NCBI RefSeq assembly: GCF_022458985.1
Contig: NC_061772.1
Location: 25,789,501 to 25,853,500, forward strand
DNA from: Mugil cephalus
Taxonomy: Eukaryota; Chordata; Actinopteri; Mugiliformes; Mugilidae
Reading direction: 5' to 3'
Length of the DNA: 64,000 nucleotides
The notes beneath the pieces were generated by a model. It had not been told where the DNA came from and ran no database searches. It worked only from the letters and a program-made list of their open reading frames with translations. Below are positions 1 through 12,108 of this stretch, in pieces (within the stretch, counting starts at the first letter, position 1; each line of letters opens with the position of its first letter). The translations under genes and the position numbers were made by a program.

Positions 1-333
1 GTTAGCATCTTTTATTCAGCTACATTTATCATAACTGAAATGACCTTAAACTAACTGAAACTGAGGCTAATCCACTTTAAAACAAAATTTAAAAACACGC
101 AACTCATTTTTTTGTTTGTAAAAGAATGGTTTGTGAAGCTACTTCTGAAAGCAGCAAAAGCAAATGATTTGTGTGTAAAGGTAGCGTAGGTTTAAGCATT
201 TCTAAGCATTCTTTGCTCCTGCCTGAGCCTGTTCAGTCATTCTTTATATACATGTATATACATGTTTAACACTGACTATCTGTATTCACTCTACTGTGGC
301 TGGATAAAATACTAATGCTAATAATGCCTGAGA

Positions 334-512
334 CTAGACAAGGAAAACCCAGTCAGAGAAAAGAAGCACAAATACAGTGTGATGTGTTTGTACTTGCAGT
401 TGTAAGCGCAGATTAGGCAACCTCCGAGGAACTTCTGCCTTTTGCAGGGTCATCACCTGGGATGTTTCTCTCCAGATGTTTCCCTCCTTTAATCTCAGAG
501 CATCTCCAGGTG

Positions 513-549
<37 letters not shown>

Positions 550-771
550 GACGTCTCCCTGCCGCCCCCTGTAGCCGACCATAGGATCCACGGACTCTCT
601 CCAGTTTGGCACCAGTTTGTGTGCATGCAGTGCATTGTCCGCATAGTTTGTGTTGACTCTGTCAGGTTCCCAACAGTCGGCCGAGAGCCTTTTCAGTCCC
701 CAGGTGAAATCCCAGACCCACGTTGTTGTGTTTATATCAGGTATGTTCAGGTTTACGACAGCTGCACCACC
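334..771 (-). other. Orphan open reading frame with polyalanine run, product unknown
   Basis: A frame stays open on the minus strand for about 145 codons, from just after a TAG at 772-774 down to about 334. It is compositionally richer than the AT-rich DNA around it. It contains a run of about ten alanines encoded by a (CAG/CTG) repeat at about 517-548, followed by prolines. It has no clear ATG at its head. An AG acceptor-like site lies just upstream and a GT donor-like site after about 400, so it could be one exon of an unseen gene. It could equally be a piece of a repeat family whose translation happens to be open. I do not recognise the protein. Confidence 0.25.
517..548. repeat. (CAG)n / (CTG)n trinucleotide microsatellite
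   Basis: About nine to ten consecutive AGC/CAG units are visible. In the minus-strand open frame they read as polyalanine. Confidence 0.9.
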
Positions 772-774
772 CTA

Positions 775-1740
775 CTGCTGCACATATTTGAACAATAAAA
801 ATAAATAAATAATAATAGTATATGAACCTGTGTACTATTTGAATTTGAGCTTAATATTGAATGCAAAATGATAAAAATTATGTATATTTATTAATAGTGC
901 TAGGCCAAGTTTAATATAGAACATATATAGTAGGTAGAGGGTCCTTACTTCTGTCCCAAATATTAATTTTGTTATTCTTTAACTCTCCCTTTGCAGAACC
1001 GTTCGTATTCTTGGGCTCGTTGTCTTGTTGCATGACTCAGTTTCTGACAGATGTCCTGACATTTTCTTTTGGAATTTGTTCGTATAATTCAGAATTCATT
1101 GCTGACGCAGCAGCAAAACAGGTACAAAGAAGCTTCTAATTCCGGAGTTCAGCGCTGTTTCATTTCCAAATTTCCAAACTATTCTACCGTGGTCTAACAT
1201 CGTCCCAGTATTCTTCTGCCTTATGCACGTGATGTTCAGAAAAGGGCGGACGTGGAGAAATGTTCTTTTTGGAGAGAAGTGTCTTATTTATCTGTCTCTT
1301 TGACATCTACATTCTTAAAGTTTGTACATTTGCTTTGCAAGTGAAATATAAGACTGTTGATTTACCTCTCGGTTTTAAATAATTAAAACACGACGGGCTA
1401 AGAATCTTCGTCCTCCGTCGTATAAACGATCCCATGGTCAGTTCTTTATAAAATACTGTGGAGTTTTTATATGAAATGATTATGGACATTTAATTGATTC
1501 ATCTTTGTCACTGTCCACATACAAAAAGAAACTTAAAAATGTTCTGTTGTTTAAGACTATGAACAGGAAAAATAGGAAAAAATATCTAGTTTTCTTTCTT
1601 TTTTTAAAATATATGTATAATTATCAATCATTGTGATGAGTTATGATTCTACTTTTTTTTTACAAGTAACTTTGAGTTTGATCATTTAACATTTATTTGA
1701 TTTTGTATCTATGTCTGATAGCGTCTCAGAACAGACACAC
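775..1740. other. AT-rich intergenic DNA, no gene seen
   Basis: Only short open frames and A/T runs are present. I see no splice-bounded coding segment and no recognisable repeat family. Confidence 0.5.
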
Positions 1741-2639
1741 CGTTCAAAGACAACACTTTTTCAAACAGGCATTTTTAATGTGACTATGAATCTCACTCAA
1801 ATATTACATATCTTTGGGAAAAGTACAAAGGATTAACTTCCGATACATGTCAGTACAATGCAGCTTTACTAGACCAACACAGAAAAAAACAACACACTGC
1901 ACATCTCTGTCAAGAAACTGCAGCCCTATTTCTCAGATATCACAATAATCATGTTTAACAAACTGGATACAAAGTTATTATTAACCAGCAGGTGACATTT
2001 TTTTAAACACACGGTAAAATGTAATGTACGTCAGTAAAAGAAAACTTAAGATGGTCCCTATTACAGGGCAGAAGGATATTTATGTGACAAAGTGTTTGTT
2101 TGTTTTTTCCTGTTTTTCTTCCAATTAACATTTGCCAACAAAATACACAAATATATCAAGACTGTAAAGCAACTCTAGCATTTTAACTGAACATAATAAT
2201 AATAATAATAATAATATACAGGTCTCATTGCACAGCCCAGAGGTGTCACCTTTCACCCTCACTCAGTCCACCTTTAAGACGTCCATCGTTTTCGCTACAG
2301 TTTCACTCGAAACGTAAAATTATTACACGCTTACACATTCAGGCAAACATTCATTTATATCAACATTCAGAAGCAGGGCTGCACCAGTCCCTCACCAAGA
2401 CCACGTCACACTTTTTTATCTGTTGCGTCACACGTGGGCTTATACGCAACAGGAAAAGTTATTACTTTTAGTTTCCCTGGACGATAGATAATCACTGAGA
2501 CTTTTAATGGCATCAGTAAATATGACTTAAATAAATCTGAATTAAGTTCCTACTGCTTCTAATGACCAGCATTTCATAGGAAAACTATCATAATAGTGAA
2601 TAAATCAATACATTTACAAGCATGTGAAAAAAAAAAAAA

Positions 2640-2870
2640 ACGAATTACTGCTCCAATCCGACTTTAACTGGACAACTTAAATGCACATAAACACATTACT
2701 CCGACTATAACTGAGGCTGTTTTAACCCACTGAAAAGACACATATCGCCACCTAGCGTGGAGGAGGAGGAAGGACACGTTCCCGTCAGTTATTCGATTTC
2801 ATCCGTTACACGTAAACTGGGACAAGGACCGCTTTCAGAAAAGTCGAATTTCAAGCATAGCTCGATCAAG
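2640..2870 (-). mobile_element. Degenerate DNA-transposon-like fragment
   Basis: The motif TCCGACTTTAACTGGACAAC near 2657 recurs inverted near 42012-42035, in intron 3 of cul4a. Both copies lie near related words such as GTCAGTTATT and its complement. The sharing suggests a dispersed non-autonomous element. Its ends were not defined. Confidence 0.35.
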
Positions 2871-3832
2871 TTTGTTGAGTGTTGGTTTCCCAGCAGGATT
2901 TTCTTTTGTTAACAGACGATAATTACACGAGTCCACCCTTTATGGTTCTTTAAAAAAGCAGGCTGACTGACGGCAGACGAAACTTAAACTGATCTTTCCC
3001 TCCTGATATTTGCTTTATTTTACATTTACAGTCAGAAAAGCCCATTCAGAAGGAAATGGGCTCAAAGTATTAGTTGCTTATAATCACGTCGGCAACTGAT
3101 CCAACTGTTTCACTCGAGGTGAAGTTCATCCATCATCCATCATTTCTTTGTAAGTTTGCCCCACCTAGGGCAAACACCAGGTGAGTAATAAGGTAGTAAA
3201 ACATCAAACAAGTCTCAACCTCACTTTTATTCTGCTAAATAAATTTAATAAGGCGGGGAAAATTTCTTCAGAGTTTTGGGGCTTGTCAACACCTTTAACC
3301 TTTGTTTTATTTATCGTCCGTGTAAAGAGTCAAACTGGAGTCTCTAATCTGAGTATGATTTCAGTCGGGTTATCCATGTAAACGCAGCCACCGGAGCACA
3401 TCTTAAGCTAAACTTGGGTTCTTCATTAGAGTGAAAGTGCATCAGAAGGATTCATTCAAAACGTATAAATTATATGATGTCCAATATTAGGATTTTTTTT
3501 ACCTCCCACGCGGGTAAGACAATGCAGAAAACAGGACTATTGTACATTACACATAAAAATATGTTAAAACATCAGTCATACACAGATTAAAATCATCACT
3601 GCCAGAGTCACTTAAGAACACCGCCTTCACGTGTAGCGATCCTTAGAAAAGATGAAAATTGTCTTTAGCCTCGTCCTCATCAAATCGAGGACAAAGGAGG
3701 AGACAGATTTATCTACCTGAATGAGACGCAGTGATTTAGAGACACATTCAAAAGGCATTAAGAGGTGAGACAGTGACGAACGGCGGGAGCAGATGACGCA
3801 GGGACCAAAAAAACCCCCCCCAAAAAAACATA

Positions 3833-4142
3833 CACCGATCAGCCACAACATTATGACCACTGACAGGAGAAGTGAATGACATTGACCATATTAAATGTTC
3901 TGCTGGGAAACTTTTAGACGTGGCATTAGGGTGGATCTACCCCCCCCACCTAGACCAGACCAGACCAGACCAGACCATGACACTCCCCTCAACCCATAGG
4001 ACCCAAAGACCCAATACTAACAACGTTATAGTCTTAGACACATCAGGACACCCTCAGAAGGTCCATGTCCATTCTCTGATGAGTCACAACTGTTTTGGAG
4101 ACAATATTAGGGAGGTGGTCATAATGTTATGCCTGATCGGTG
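3833..4142. mobile_element. 310-bp MITE with about 28-bp terminal inverted repeats and TA duplications
   Basis: The left end begins CACCGATCAGCCACAACATT and the right end is its near-perfect inverted complement, ending in CTGATCGGTG. TA dinucleotides flank both sides (3831-3832 and 4143-4144), as expected for Tc1/mariner-type insertion. No transposase is encoded, so the element is non-autonomous. More decayed relatives lie near 11259, 19765, 20439 and 43549. This is the best-preserved copy. Confidence 0.75.
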
Positions 4143-4735
4143 TATAAAACAGAATCCACATGGTTACCTGACCGCGATCACATGATCAACCACTTAGTCA
4201 ACACTCAGCTGTCAGTTCATTGCCGTTAACTAAATATAAAAGTGTTTGTTATTTTGTGTAGCCCACTGACTAAAATGTTAAAATAATATAAACACACATC
4301 GCAAAACGAAAAAAAAAAATAAAAAAATACGATCGTACTACAAAACCAAAAAAAGAGTCAAATCGCCAACTTATTTTAAACAAATGCTGAATACCCTTCA
4401 TGAAGCTTAGGTTTAGAGCCGTTTTATTCCAATGCGTTCATTTGTGTAGAAGAAGTCTCACAAAGATCCTGCACAACGTTTCTTATTTTTTGTTTTGCTG
4501 CCGGTTGTAAAGAGTCAAAAAAAAAAACAACAAATAAAACGTAAAAACCTTCGTCGACACTTGACATTTTGGAGATTTTAACTGAATATCAGCAAACATT
4601 TTAGCTTATAATGGTGATTAAATCCATCTCTACCACACACGCAGACTATTTCCTGACGCTGCTGGACTTCAAAGACGTTGTGCATTTAGTGTGTATGTTG
4701 TTAATTCCATTAATTACACCTGTTACTGTAACGTA

Positions 4736-4741
4736 TTTATT
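4736..4741 (-). terminator. Candidate polyadenylation signal for fbxl3
   Basis: TTTATT on the plus strand reads AATAAA on the minus strand, about 350 bases downstream of the fbxl3 stop codon. Use of this site is not proven. Confidence 0.35.
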
Positions 4742-5093
4742 TTTCCATTAGTAGGATTGTACTTACACTTGTACTATAAGGCAAAATGAAACTTGATTTA
4801 TCTGCATGTAACATACACATACGCGGTACATACACTTGTACCTGAAATATAGACCTGAATTCCAGACTCTCCCGTAGAATCACACCTAAATACTCCAGAA
4901 ACGCTAAATACAACAAGTCTGCTGGGTCAAACGAGATAAACTAATAAGATATAAATATAAATATAGCAATTAAACGCATGGACCATCACGGTGAAATCAT
5001 TAGTAAAAACAAATATTGGGTTTTGTCCGAACAAAGAGATCACGAGACAAACACAAAAAAAAAAAAAACACAAACTCACACGCCGCCTTTTCT

Positions 5094-8000
5094 CTACCAG
5101 GTCGGCATCATGTCCGGGAACCAGACGCGACCCAAATGCTTCGACACCTCCCAGTGGATGTCGTCCAGCCCGTAGCCTTGGTCCGGAACCAGGACCTCCT
5201 CCATGATGGACAGCTGCGTCAGTCTGTCCCCGCACATCTTGACGAACTCCACGAAGGCGCTGCAGGACACCTCGCACTCGCCCAGGCCGATGGCGGACAG
5301 CTGCGTGCAGCGCTGGGCGATGCGGATCAGCTCCTCGTCCAGCGGCCGCAGCCCGTTGGCGCACACGACCAGCTCGACCAGCCGCGGGCAGTTGAGCCCG
5401 ACGCGGCCCAGCACGTCCTTGCTGACGGAGCGGCCGAAGTACAGGTGCGTGACGGGGATCTCGTCGCGGAAGAAGGGGCCGAACTCGTCCTCGTAGAGGA
5501 AGAAGTACATGACCAGGTTGAACTTCGGGGAGTGGCGCACCATGGCGTCCCAGCTGCTCTTCTTGATGGTGTGGAACTGCTGCCCGGGGTTCTCGCTGAC
5601 CACGTCGATGCGCAGGTGCTCCAGGTGGACGTGCTTCTCGGAGGAGAGCGCGATGAGGAGCTCGTCGCTCAGCAGGTGGTAGTTCAGAGCCAGCTCTCTC
5701 AGGCCGTGGCACTGATCAGCCACGCACAGGATGCCTGGGAAGACAGAAAATTAGGACATCTGCACCGCCCTGCGTGGATAAACTAACCTATAATGCCGCA
5801 TTTTTTTTTTTTTTAGAAAGAGTGATTTACGGGGGGAGAGAGCGAAATGCTGAACCGACGCTCCTGATCAATCAAACTCTTATTATCGCCATGTGTTCTG
5901 TTTGTCAATACCTGCAGGTGAAACATGTGGGCAGCTGCTCATTTTCAGCAGCTTGAGCGTGTCACTGTTATTGGCCACCAGGACTTTGAGAGAGGGATCG
6001 TCTACGGGGGTGTCATCAATCTTCAGGGAGGACAGGGATTTGGAGTTGACAAAAACCACTGTCAGCGCCGAGATGAAGTGAGACTGTTGGACAAAGAGAG
6101 ACGTTTAGGAAATATGTTAGACCTGAAGATTTATTACAAATAAGGCCAGACTCCGCAGGCTAATGCATTTAAATCCATGGCTGTATATAAATATGCCTCC
6201 CCACAAACTGATGCTATTTCCCCAGGGATACGGACGGTGCCATATACGATCTAAAAGTGGAGCCGCAATATCGAAGACCCGACCGCACCTTTTCATTTAA
6301 TTAATTAATCGCGCTCTACCTCCACCAGTCACAAGGAAATGTTGAATTATACACAGTACTTATTTTTTAAAAATTGTTTTTACAGTAGGGGGCATGCATG
6401 TGATGTCACAGCTAACTGAAGTCTCCATGGTTACGGCCACTGAGCACCAAGAGGTCGTACTTTAGTATTTTTGCTGGTGTTGAAATCAGGTCCATATAAA
6501 TATCAGGAGAACTGATTTCTGGCCACACGTCAATGTTCATGGACCATTTGTTATTTGATAGTTCGTACGGATCATTGTCGAGTTCAATTTTTCCTTAATT
6601 TGATCTGATAATCCACATTTTTTCCCAGTCTCCCAGCATGCTCTCTATTCTCACAAAGCGGTTGTCATGGGAACTGACTGGTCATCATCACGTCCCATTC
6701 TCATAGCGTCAAATAACTAAATAAAACAAAACTTAAATTCATTAATACACAGCGCGAGATGTTACAATCCCTTGTGCCATGATCTAAGACAAAACTCCCT
6801 TAGAAGCCAGGTCCAACTGGACAAGCAACCAGCAGAGCAGTGGTCAGCTACTAACTATGTCAGAAACGAGATACAATTAGCCTAGCCACAGAAATAAAAA
6901 ACACCAGCTAATTAGCCTAGACACTAGCAGTCGGTTACCTACCTACCTAAAATGACCACCATCCTTGAAAAAATAAAATAAAATAAAGAAATTGATGTGT
7001 ATTAGCTCGGCCCAAGTCACATCCGCTAACATGGAGTGGGTGGAGCTTATTGCCTGTGGTCTGAACATGTGCAGGTTCACCACCTTGTCACGATTAACTG
7101 TCAAGTTGCATTCAATGCTCTCTCATAGGGCAAAAAATATACAAATAATTAGAACTGTGCAAGTTCGAGATTAGAGAGAAATTCTGTGTCTTCTTTGTTT
7201 CCGATTAAATGTGTGATGCAAATGGATTTCAAAACCAGACTTTTAGACGTTATCTTGCACAAACCACCTCACTGTCTACATTTTATAATCTTAGAAATTA
7301 TATTACCTATAAAATTTGCCATTTTAATTTCCATTTCATACAGAATGTATATCTTATATTTCTATTTTCTTCTATATATTTTCCAGAGAGCTGTTATTTT
7401 TTGTATATTCTTTCAAATTTGATCATTTTTGTATATATTCTTGTCCAATAATGTGCAACTGAGACAAGGAAAACAAAACAATAGCTTTACTATTACTTAA
7501 TATTACTGTTACTACTGATAAACTGATTCATCGCTTCGGTGAATTCAGATATTATTTCATAACATGTGGTTCAAAGCATCTCTTAGGACCTGATTATTGT
7601 TTTCACATATATAGAAGATGCACAGAAGTGATTATCTCGGACACCTTGGGCAGCTCCATGAAGCTGGGTCTGGCTGTGGAGATGAGCCCCAAAGTTTTCA
7701 AGGAGCAGTTCACCAGCTGGGACAGGATGTCGCACGCCGCTTCCGCAGACTCTCTGCTGCTGTCCACCTGAGGGGCACGAAAAGACGTGAAAATAAATAA
7801 ATAAATTAAAAAGCAAGATGCATGTTACCTTGGGCAAAAAAATCCACCTCGCTGCACACATCTCGAAGAGCGAAACTCGCCCTTCCCCTTCGTACCTTGA
7901 AGCTGACATACTGGAGGTGGTTGGAATGCCTTTTGATTATCTGCTTGATGAGGTCCGGGTGTGTGGCCTTCAGGTACGAGCTGGCTGGCTGGTTCAGCTC

Positions 8001-9120
8001 AAACTCAAAGCACCGCCACAGTTCTGGCATGTGAAAGGCCTGGTTCCATCTCCGACACACCTGCAGTGAAAACAACCGTGTTTGTTTTAACCTGAAACGA
8101 ATCCGAATTGTCGGAGAACGCCTTCTTAATCCCTGCACAAGTCAACAAAAATGAGACTCACAAAGTCTTAAGTTAAGCTTAGTGGTCTTCGCTGGAACAA
8201 ACGTCAACAGAAGGAATTAATGCCGAGACTCGTTATACAGGAATACACCACGTCTGAGTGCTTCATTTAACCTTTACTAAAGCAAATGACTGAAAGGATC
8301 GGTGAATGAATGACGAGGACGTTATTTAAAAGAAATCTATATCTAATCTGGAAACCTTGTATTTGTAAAAGTATTCGATCTGATGCAATCATCTGGTTAC
8401 TACTAGGAATTTTAACCCTTCCCTACTTGAATGCTGCCTTGTTTGTTTGTCATATAACAATTTATATCTTTTGAAGATAAGATATCTTGTCTTATCTTAT
8501 TAGCATTAATATAAATGCACAATAAACACATACGAGATATATTTCTATCAGTTTTTATTAATTAAAGTGAGTTTTCTCTGCTGTATTTATCAGTTTTGTG
8601 TCTGATAACTATAGAATTTCTGGATTTCGAGAGAAGTTTTTCGCTCAAACGTTTCTGTTTCAGGCATTTGCTGCTAGTCTGAATTCAAATGAATTATTTA
8701 TGCTTTCTTTTTCTTTTTTAACATATTGTTAGAGGACACAGCTTTGACTTTCAACGCTCATAATCCTTTACAGCATAAATACGACAACCTTTGAATGTCA
8801 GTGTTTTGTGTATTCAAACTAAAAAAGTCGAGGTTTCTATTCGTTGCTCTAAACACTGCAGTAATTCGCGTTCCTGGCAAATATCATAAACGTGGCAACA
8901 AACACTTCACCGGTACCTGAGAGGCGTAAGCTCTATCCAGCAGAGGCAGGTACTGGAAGATGTGGAGCAGCAACTCCTGCGGCAGACACTCCCAGCGGGC
9001 TCCCTCCTCCTCCAAATCTCTCTCCTTCCTCAGCTTGCGAGACCGTTTAAGAGTCTTCTGAATCCCGCCGCTGGTGCCACCTCCATCCTCCTGCTCATTC
9101 CCTCGGAGACCTCGTTTCAT
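5094..9120 (-). CDS. fbxl3: F-box and leucine-rich repeat protein 3 (SCF substrate receptor for cryptochromes)
   Basis: Coding exons are 8917-9120, 7896-8060, 7645-7767, 5912-6083 and 5094-5734 on the minus strand, giving 434 residues, close to mammalian FBXL3 (428). The start is the ATG at 9118-9120 (MKRG..., as in the family), just after a plausible acceptor; an in-frame GTG upstream was not used. The F-box lies at about residues 42-88 (LPQELL...[15 protein letters not shown]). Leucine-rich repeats follow to the end, including [20 protein letters not shown]. The protein ends in [12 protein letters not shown]. In the known FBXL3-CRY2 structure this C-terminal tryptophan enters the cryptochrome FAD pocket. 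By family knowledge it recruits CRY1/CRY2 to the SKP1-CUL1 ubiquitin ligase and helps set circadian period. All junctions keep phase. Whether this is the a or b teleost paralogue cannot be told here. Confidence 0.96.
6179..7064. mobile_element. Non-autonomous repeat in fbxl3 intron, related to the element at 48199-48787
   Basis: The left part (CTGTATATAA and GGAGCCGCAATATCGAAGAC, about 6181-6290) is an inverted match to the right part of the element at 48199-48787. The right part (AACATGGAGTGGGTGGAGCT, about 7028) matches the inverted complement of that element's left part. The ends resemble an inverted pair containing ATAGACTGTATA. No transposase was seen. Confidence 0.4.
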
Positions 9121-9121
9121 C

Positions 9122-10542
9122 CTTAGGTACACAGGAGAAGGAGCAGACTAAATCCAGATGGCTGGGCTGAGTGCACTTACTCTTAATTACCTGAGACGTT
9201 GCAGCGACGTGAACGTTATCCCATTTATCTTATTATTAACAAGGCTTTCAGTCTGTGCCTCGTGGGCTGGCACATCCGTTCACAGCTGCAAATATTTTCA
9301 TAATCGTTTAACGTTAATTATTAATGAATACATTTTTTATTCCCGGCGATATTGAAAGCAATAAAATAAATTCCTTTTCGCAGCGACGTGACACATGAGC
9401 CCGGCAGGAATTTACACACACATTTACGAGGAGGAAAGAGAAATGACTGCAAATGACGCCGCAGCCAGATTCTTAAAACGAATGTTCATTTACCTCGCAT
9501 GACATGAATGCCTGCTAAAAACTATAGGAAGATAATGTTAAACAATTGGCAAATACATGATATTTCTGCCGTCAAATTTACACATTATCTCATGTTTTCC
9601 TCTACGACGAAGCCTGAAAAAAGGCTTCAGTGGTACACGGATATGTTTTTTTGTTAAATCTGATCTTTTCAGTGGACCCAAACTGATCAACAAAAAAAAA
9701 CTGCACAAGATTAAAGGAAACTACATCTCTCATGAGGTGACCTACGCCTGCAAGTGGTCAGTACTGGGTTGCACAAGATTTGTCATTTCAAAAAAGTTGA
9801 CACCGACCAGTCGCTGATGATTTCCTAAATAAAATCACCATAGAAAGCTTTGCAACAATGAAATCTATATTCTTGACCTGAATATATATTCTTCTTATTC
9901 TTCTCTGACTAAAACAATGGAAAAATTACACAAATTGCAGTCTTCTTTGTAATTATTTTATGCAAATTCATGCTGTGGGCCAGATTAGACCCTCTGACTG
10001 GCCGCTTTTTGTGCCACGGTCCCTATGTTTGACACCTACCTACACTCTCATGTTGTGTCTGCGTCTTGACCTTTAGCCACAAACAAAAGGGTTCCTTGCT
10101 TATCAAATGATTCTTTGTTATTTATTCTTCGCTCGGACACACTTCGGTGATAAACCTGCACAGGGTGAATCATGGCTCAGTAACCAGACGTGTTATTTCC
10201 TCAGTGTCTCCTCTGCTCTGCGCTCCTGAAAATGAAAACATCATTGAACACGGAGGACACGCCTCCCTGTGCTACAACCAACACCACCACTAAACACTGC
10301 GGAGTATAAGTTAAAAAAAAAAAACTAAAAGTTAGCCCCTTTCTTATTGACTGAAACTGTCTATAAATGCATTTTTTTTGTCTAAACATTAATCTCGCGA
10401 TGTTTGCGTCATGTCACTACTAAGTGAGAAACAAGTCGGATAATACAAAGTTACGATTGAAAATATATAAATATATATTAGTAAGACGTCTCATCAGTGT
10501 ATCAGCAGTTTAAAAAATAAAAAAAATCCATGCTCCTCTTAC
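9122..10542 (-). other. Probable intron 1 of fbxl3, no coding sequence seen
   Basis: An acceptor-like site ends just before the fbxl3 start codon, and a donor-like site (CAG|GTAAGAGG on the minus strand) lies at about 10537-10545. The intervening 1.4 kb is therefore likely a 5' UTR intron. It contains a hAT-like fragment near 9970-10045 (GGGCCAGATTAGACCCTCT) that recurs near 56670-56695. Confidence 0.4.
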
Positions 10543-10860
10543 CTGTTATTTCACCTCCGTCGGTTGTTTTTATTAAAAGACGATCACTCCACGTCAACCG
10601 GGACCGACACAAGAAAACTGGGTTCGAGCTGGACCACGGATCAAACACATTGGACCATACGACAGCACGGTGGGGTCGGGAGGTTCGTTGACACCGACTG
10701 GAAGAACACAACGCGAGGTTTTTTTTTTTTTTTTTTACAAGTGTTTTTGGGGTTTCCGGGCGTCTGACCTAGTTTCGCTGAGCAGCAACTCCGCTTCTGG
10801 TACTTTGCTTGTCCGCTAAAGATGGCGTTTGTGTTGTTGTGTGGAGCGGGAGCTGGCTGG
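10543..10860 (-). promoter_or_regulatory. Candidate fbxl3 promoter and non-coding first exon
   Basis: This segment has more CpG than its surroundings, a strong donor site at its lower edge (AACAG|GTAAGAGG on the minus strand), and an AAGATGGCG word near 10820 that matches a YY1 core often found near vertebrate start sites. It is about 1.4 kb upstream of the fbxl3 ATG. The transcription start itself cannot be read from the sequence. Confidence 0.35.
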
Positions 10861-11258
10861 TGGCGTGCAGTTACATCGAGCCGCCGGTAGGGGTCGTGGT
10901 TTGACGCGCTCGCGTCTAGTATTATGGTTTCCTCTAATAAAAATAAAAGTAAATCACATTCAAATCATCTTGTGGCAATACGACGTTCTGCTGAGAAATA
11001 TTTGGACGTGGCATTTATCCCTGTGGGTGTTACTTAAGCATGCACCACTAAATAAATGGACAAGAATAATATTTATCTTTCATTTGTTTAATTTGGTTCT
11101 CTTTGTTTACTGCCAAGACTTGTGTGAAAATTTGATTTGAGTCATTCAGAGGGGTACGAAAGCTTTTAAACAGCACAGTGTGTAGGGTATATACAGTACA
11201 TCAGCTTTTACCAGGGCGATTTCTGTATCTCTGCATCTAATCTATCTCATCTAATTTG

Positions 11259-11577
11259 ATCAACCGCAACATAATGACCACTGACAGGAAATGTAAATAA
11301 CATGGACCCTCTTGCTACGATTCAATGTTCTGCTGGGAAATGTTTGGACGTTAGGCTTTCGTATGGATGTTACTTATACATGTAGCACCCACATAGACCA
11401 GACCACACCTCCCCACCCCACCCCATAGCGATGACACTCCTTGAGCCATCCCCAGCAGGTTGCAACCTGACACAGACACACACACAAAAACGGTTTTGAA
11501 AACATGAAAAACAGATTTACTACATCCCAAACTGATCAAGTATGTGTGGGATGATCCACAGAGCCCTGATCAGTGTG
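11259..11577. mobile_element. Decayed copy of the TA-type MITE
   Basis: The left end reads GATCAACCGCAACATAATGA. Internal words such as TTCTGCTGGGAAATGTTTGG match the copy at 3833-4142, and the right end reads CCTGATCAGTGT. Both ends have diverged, and the middle contains an unrelated-looking stretch. Confidence 0.55.
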
Positions 11578-11613
11578 TGTGGTTAAGGACGGTATAAACA
11601 TAAGGTATAACAC

Positions 11614-11880
11614 ATAGACTGTAAAAGAATTGGATGCCAAAGTAAGTGGAGGTTATATAAGCTCCTCCTCCTCCTCCATGTTTGTGGGCGGGACTTGGGC
11701 CAAACTAAAACACTAAAATATAGGTCAAATAAATTTCTTTCAAGGACGGTTTAGTTAATACAATACTGATGTATGTTCAAGAGACATTTTGTTTTAGTTA
11801 TTAGTTATGTGACCTATAAAATCAGGTTGTGACATCATGATTAACAACTCTGAAGTGGTAGTTAATAAGTGCAGTATACA
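11614..11880. mobile_element. Fragment of repeat related to 48199-48787
   Basis: It begins ATAGACTGTAAAAG and contains CTCCTCCTCCTCCATGTTTG and AAACTAAAACACTAAAATA. These match the left half of the element at 48199-48787. The right end appears truncated. Confidence 0.45.
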
Positions 11881-12108
11881 AACCAACAGTTGTCAGGAAA
11901 AAATAAACACACATGTTTGAGCGTTAAAGCGTTTTTTAATTTTTTTTTTCTTTTTTTTTTCGCAAGATCAAATAACTGGTGTGGTGACATCCATGACTCA
12001 TGACTGACTATTCATTTTGCACAACATACATAGGGAGAAATGCCACAGGTCGCGGGCATCAGAGGATCTTGTGTGGAAGAAGAAGAGAAGAGTGCAAGAG
12101 TCTGCCAG

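Larger units (their letters stand above)
1741..5093 (-). other. Probable fbxl3 3' UTR and downstream DNA
   Basis: This stretch lies directly downstream of the fbxl3 stop codon. The first canonical AATAAA on the minus strand that I find after the stop is at 4736-4741, so a short 3' UTR is possible. A longer UTR cannot be excluded. The stretch also holds a MITE at 3833-4142 and a degenerate transposon fragment near 2640-2870. No other coding sequence was recognised. Confidence 0.4.
10861..12108. other. Intergenic DNA with transposon remnants
   Basis: No gene is recognised. It holds a short relic of the TA-type MITE near 10985-11050, a decayed copy at 11259-11577, and a fragment of another repeat at 11614-11880. 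An ATTAAA on the minus strand at 11935-11940 may serve the lectin gene as a polyadenylation signal. Confidence 0.5.

Noticed and set aside
4927-5786. Long frames overlapping the last fbxl3 exon in other phases and on the plus strand
   Set aside because: They are shadows of a GC-rich coding exon. Only the frame ending [12 protein letters not shown] matches a known family.
10820-10900. Plus-strand gene starting at the ATG in AAGATGGCG
   Set aside because: The frame stops after about 20 codons. The word is more likely a YY1-type promoter site.
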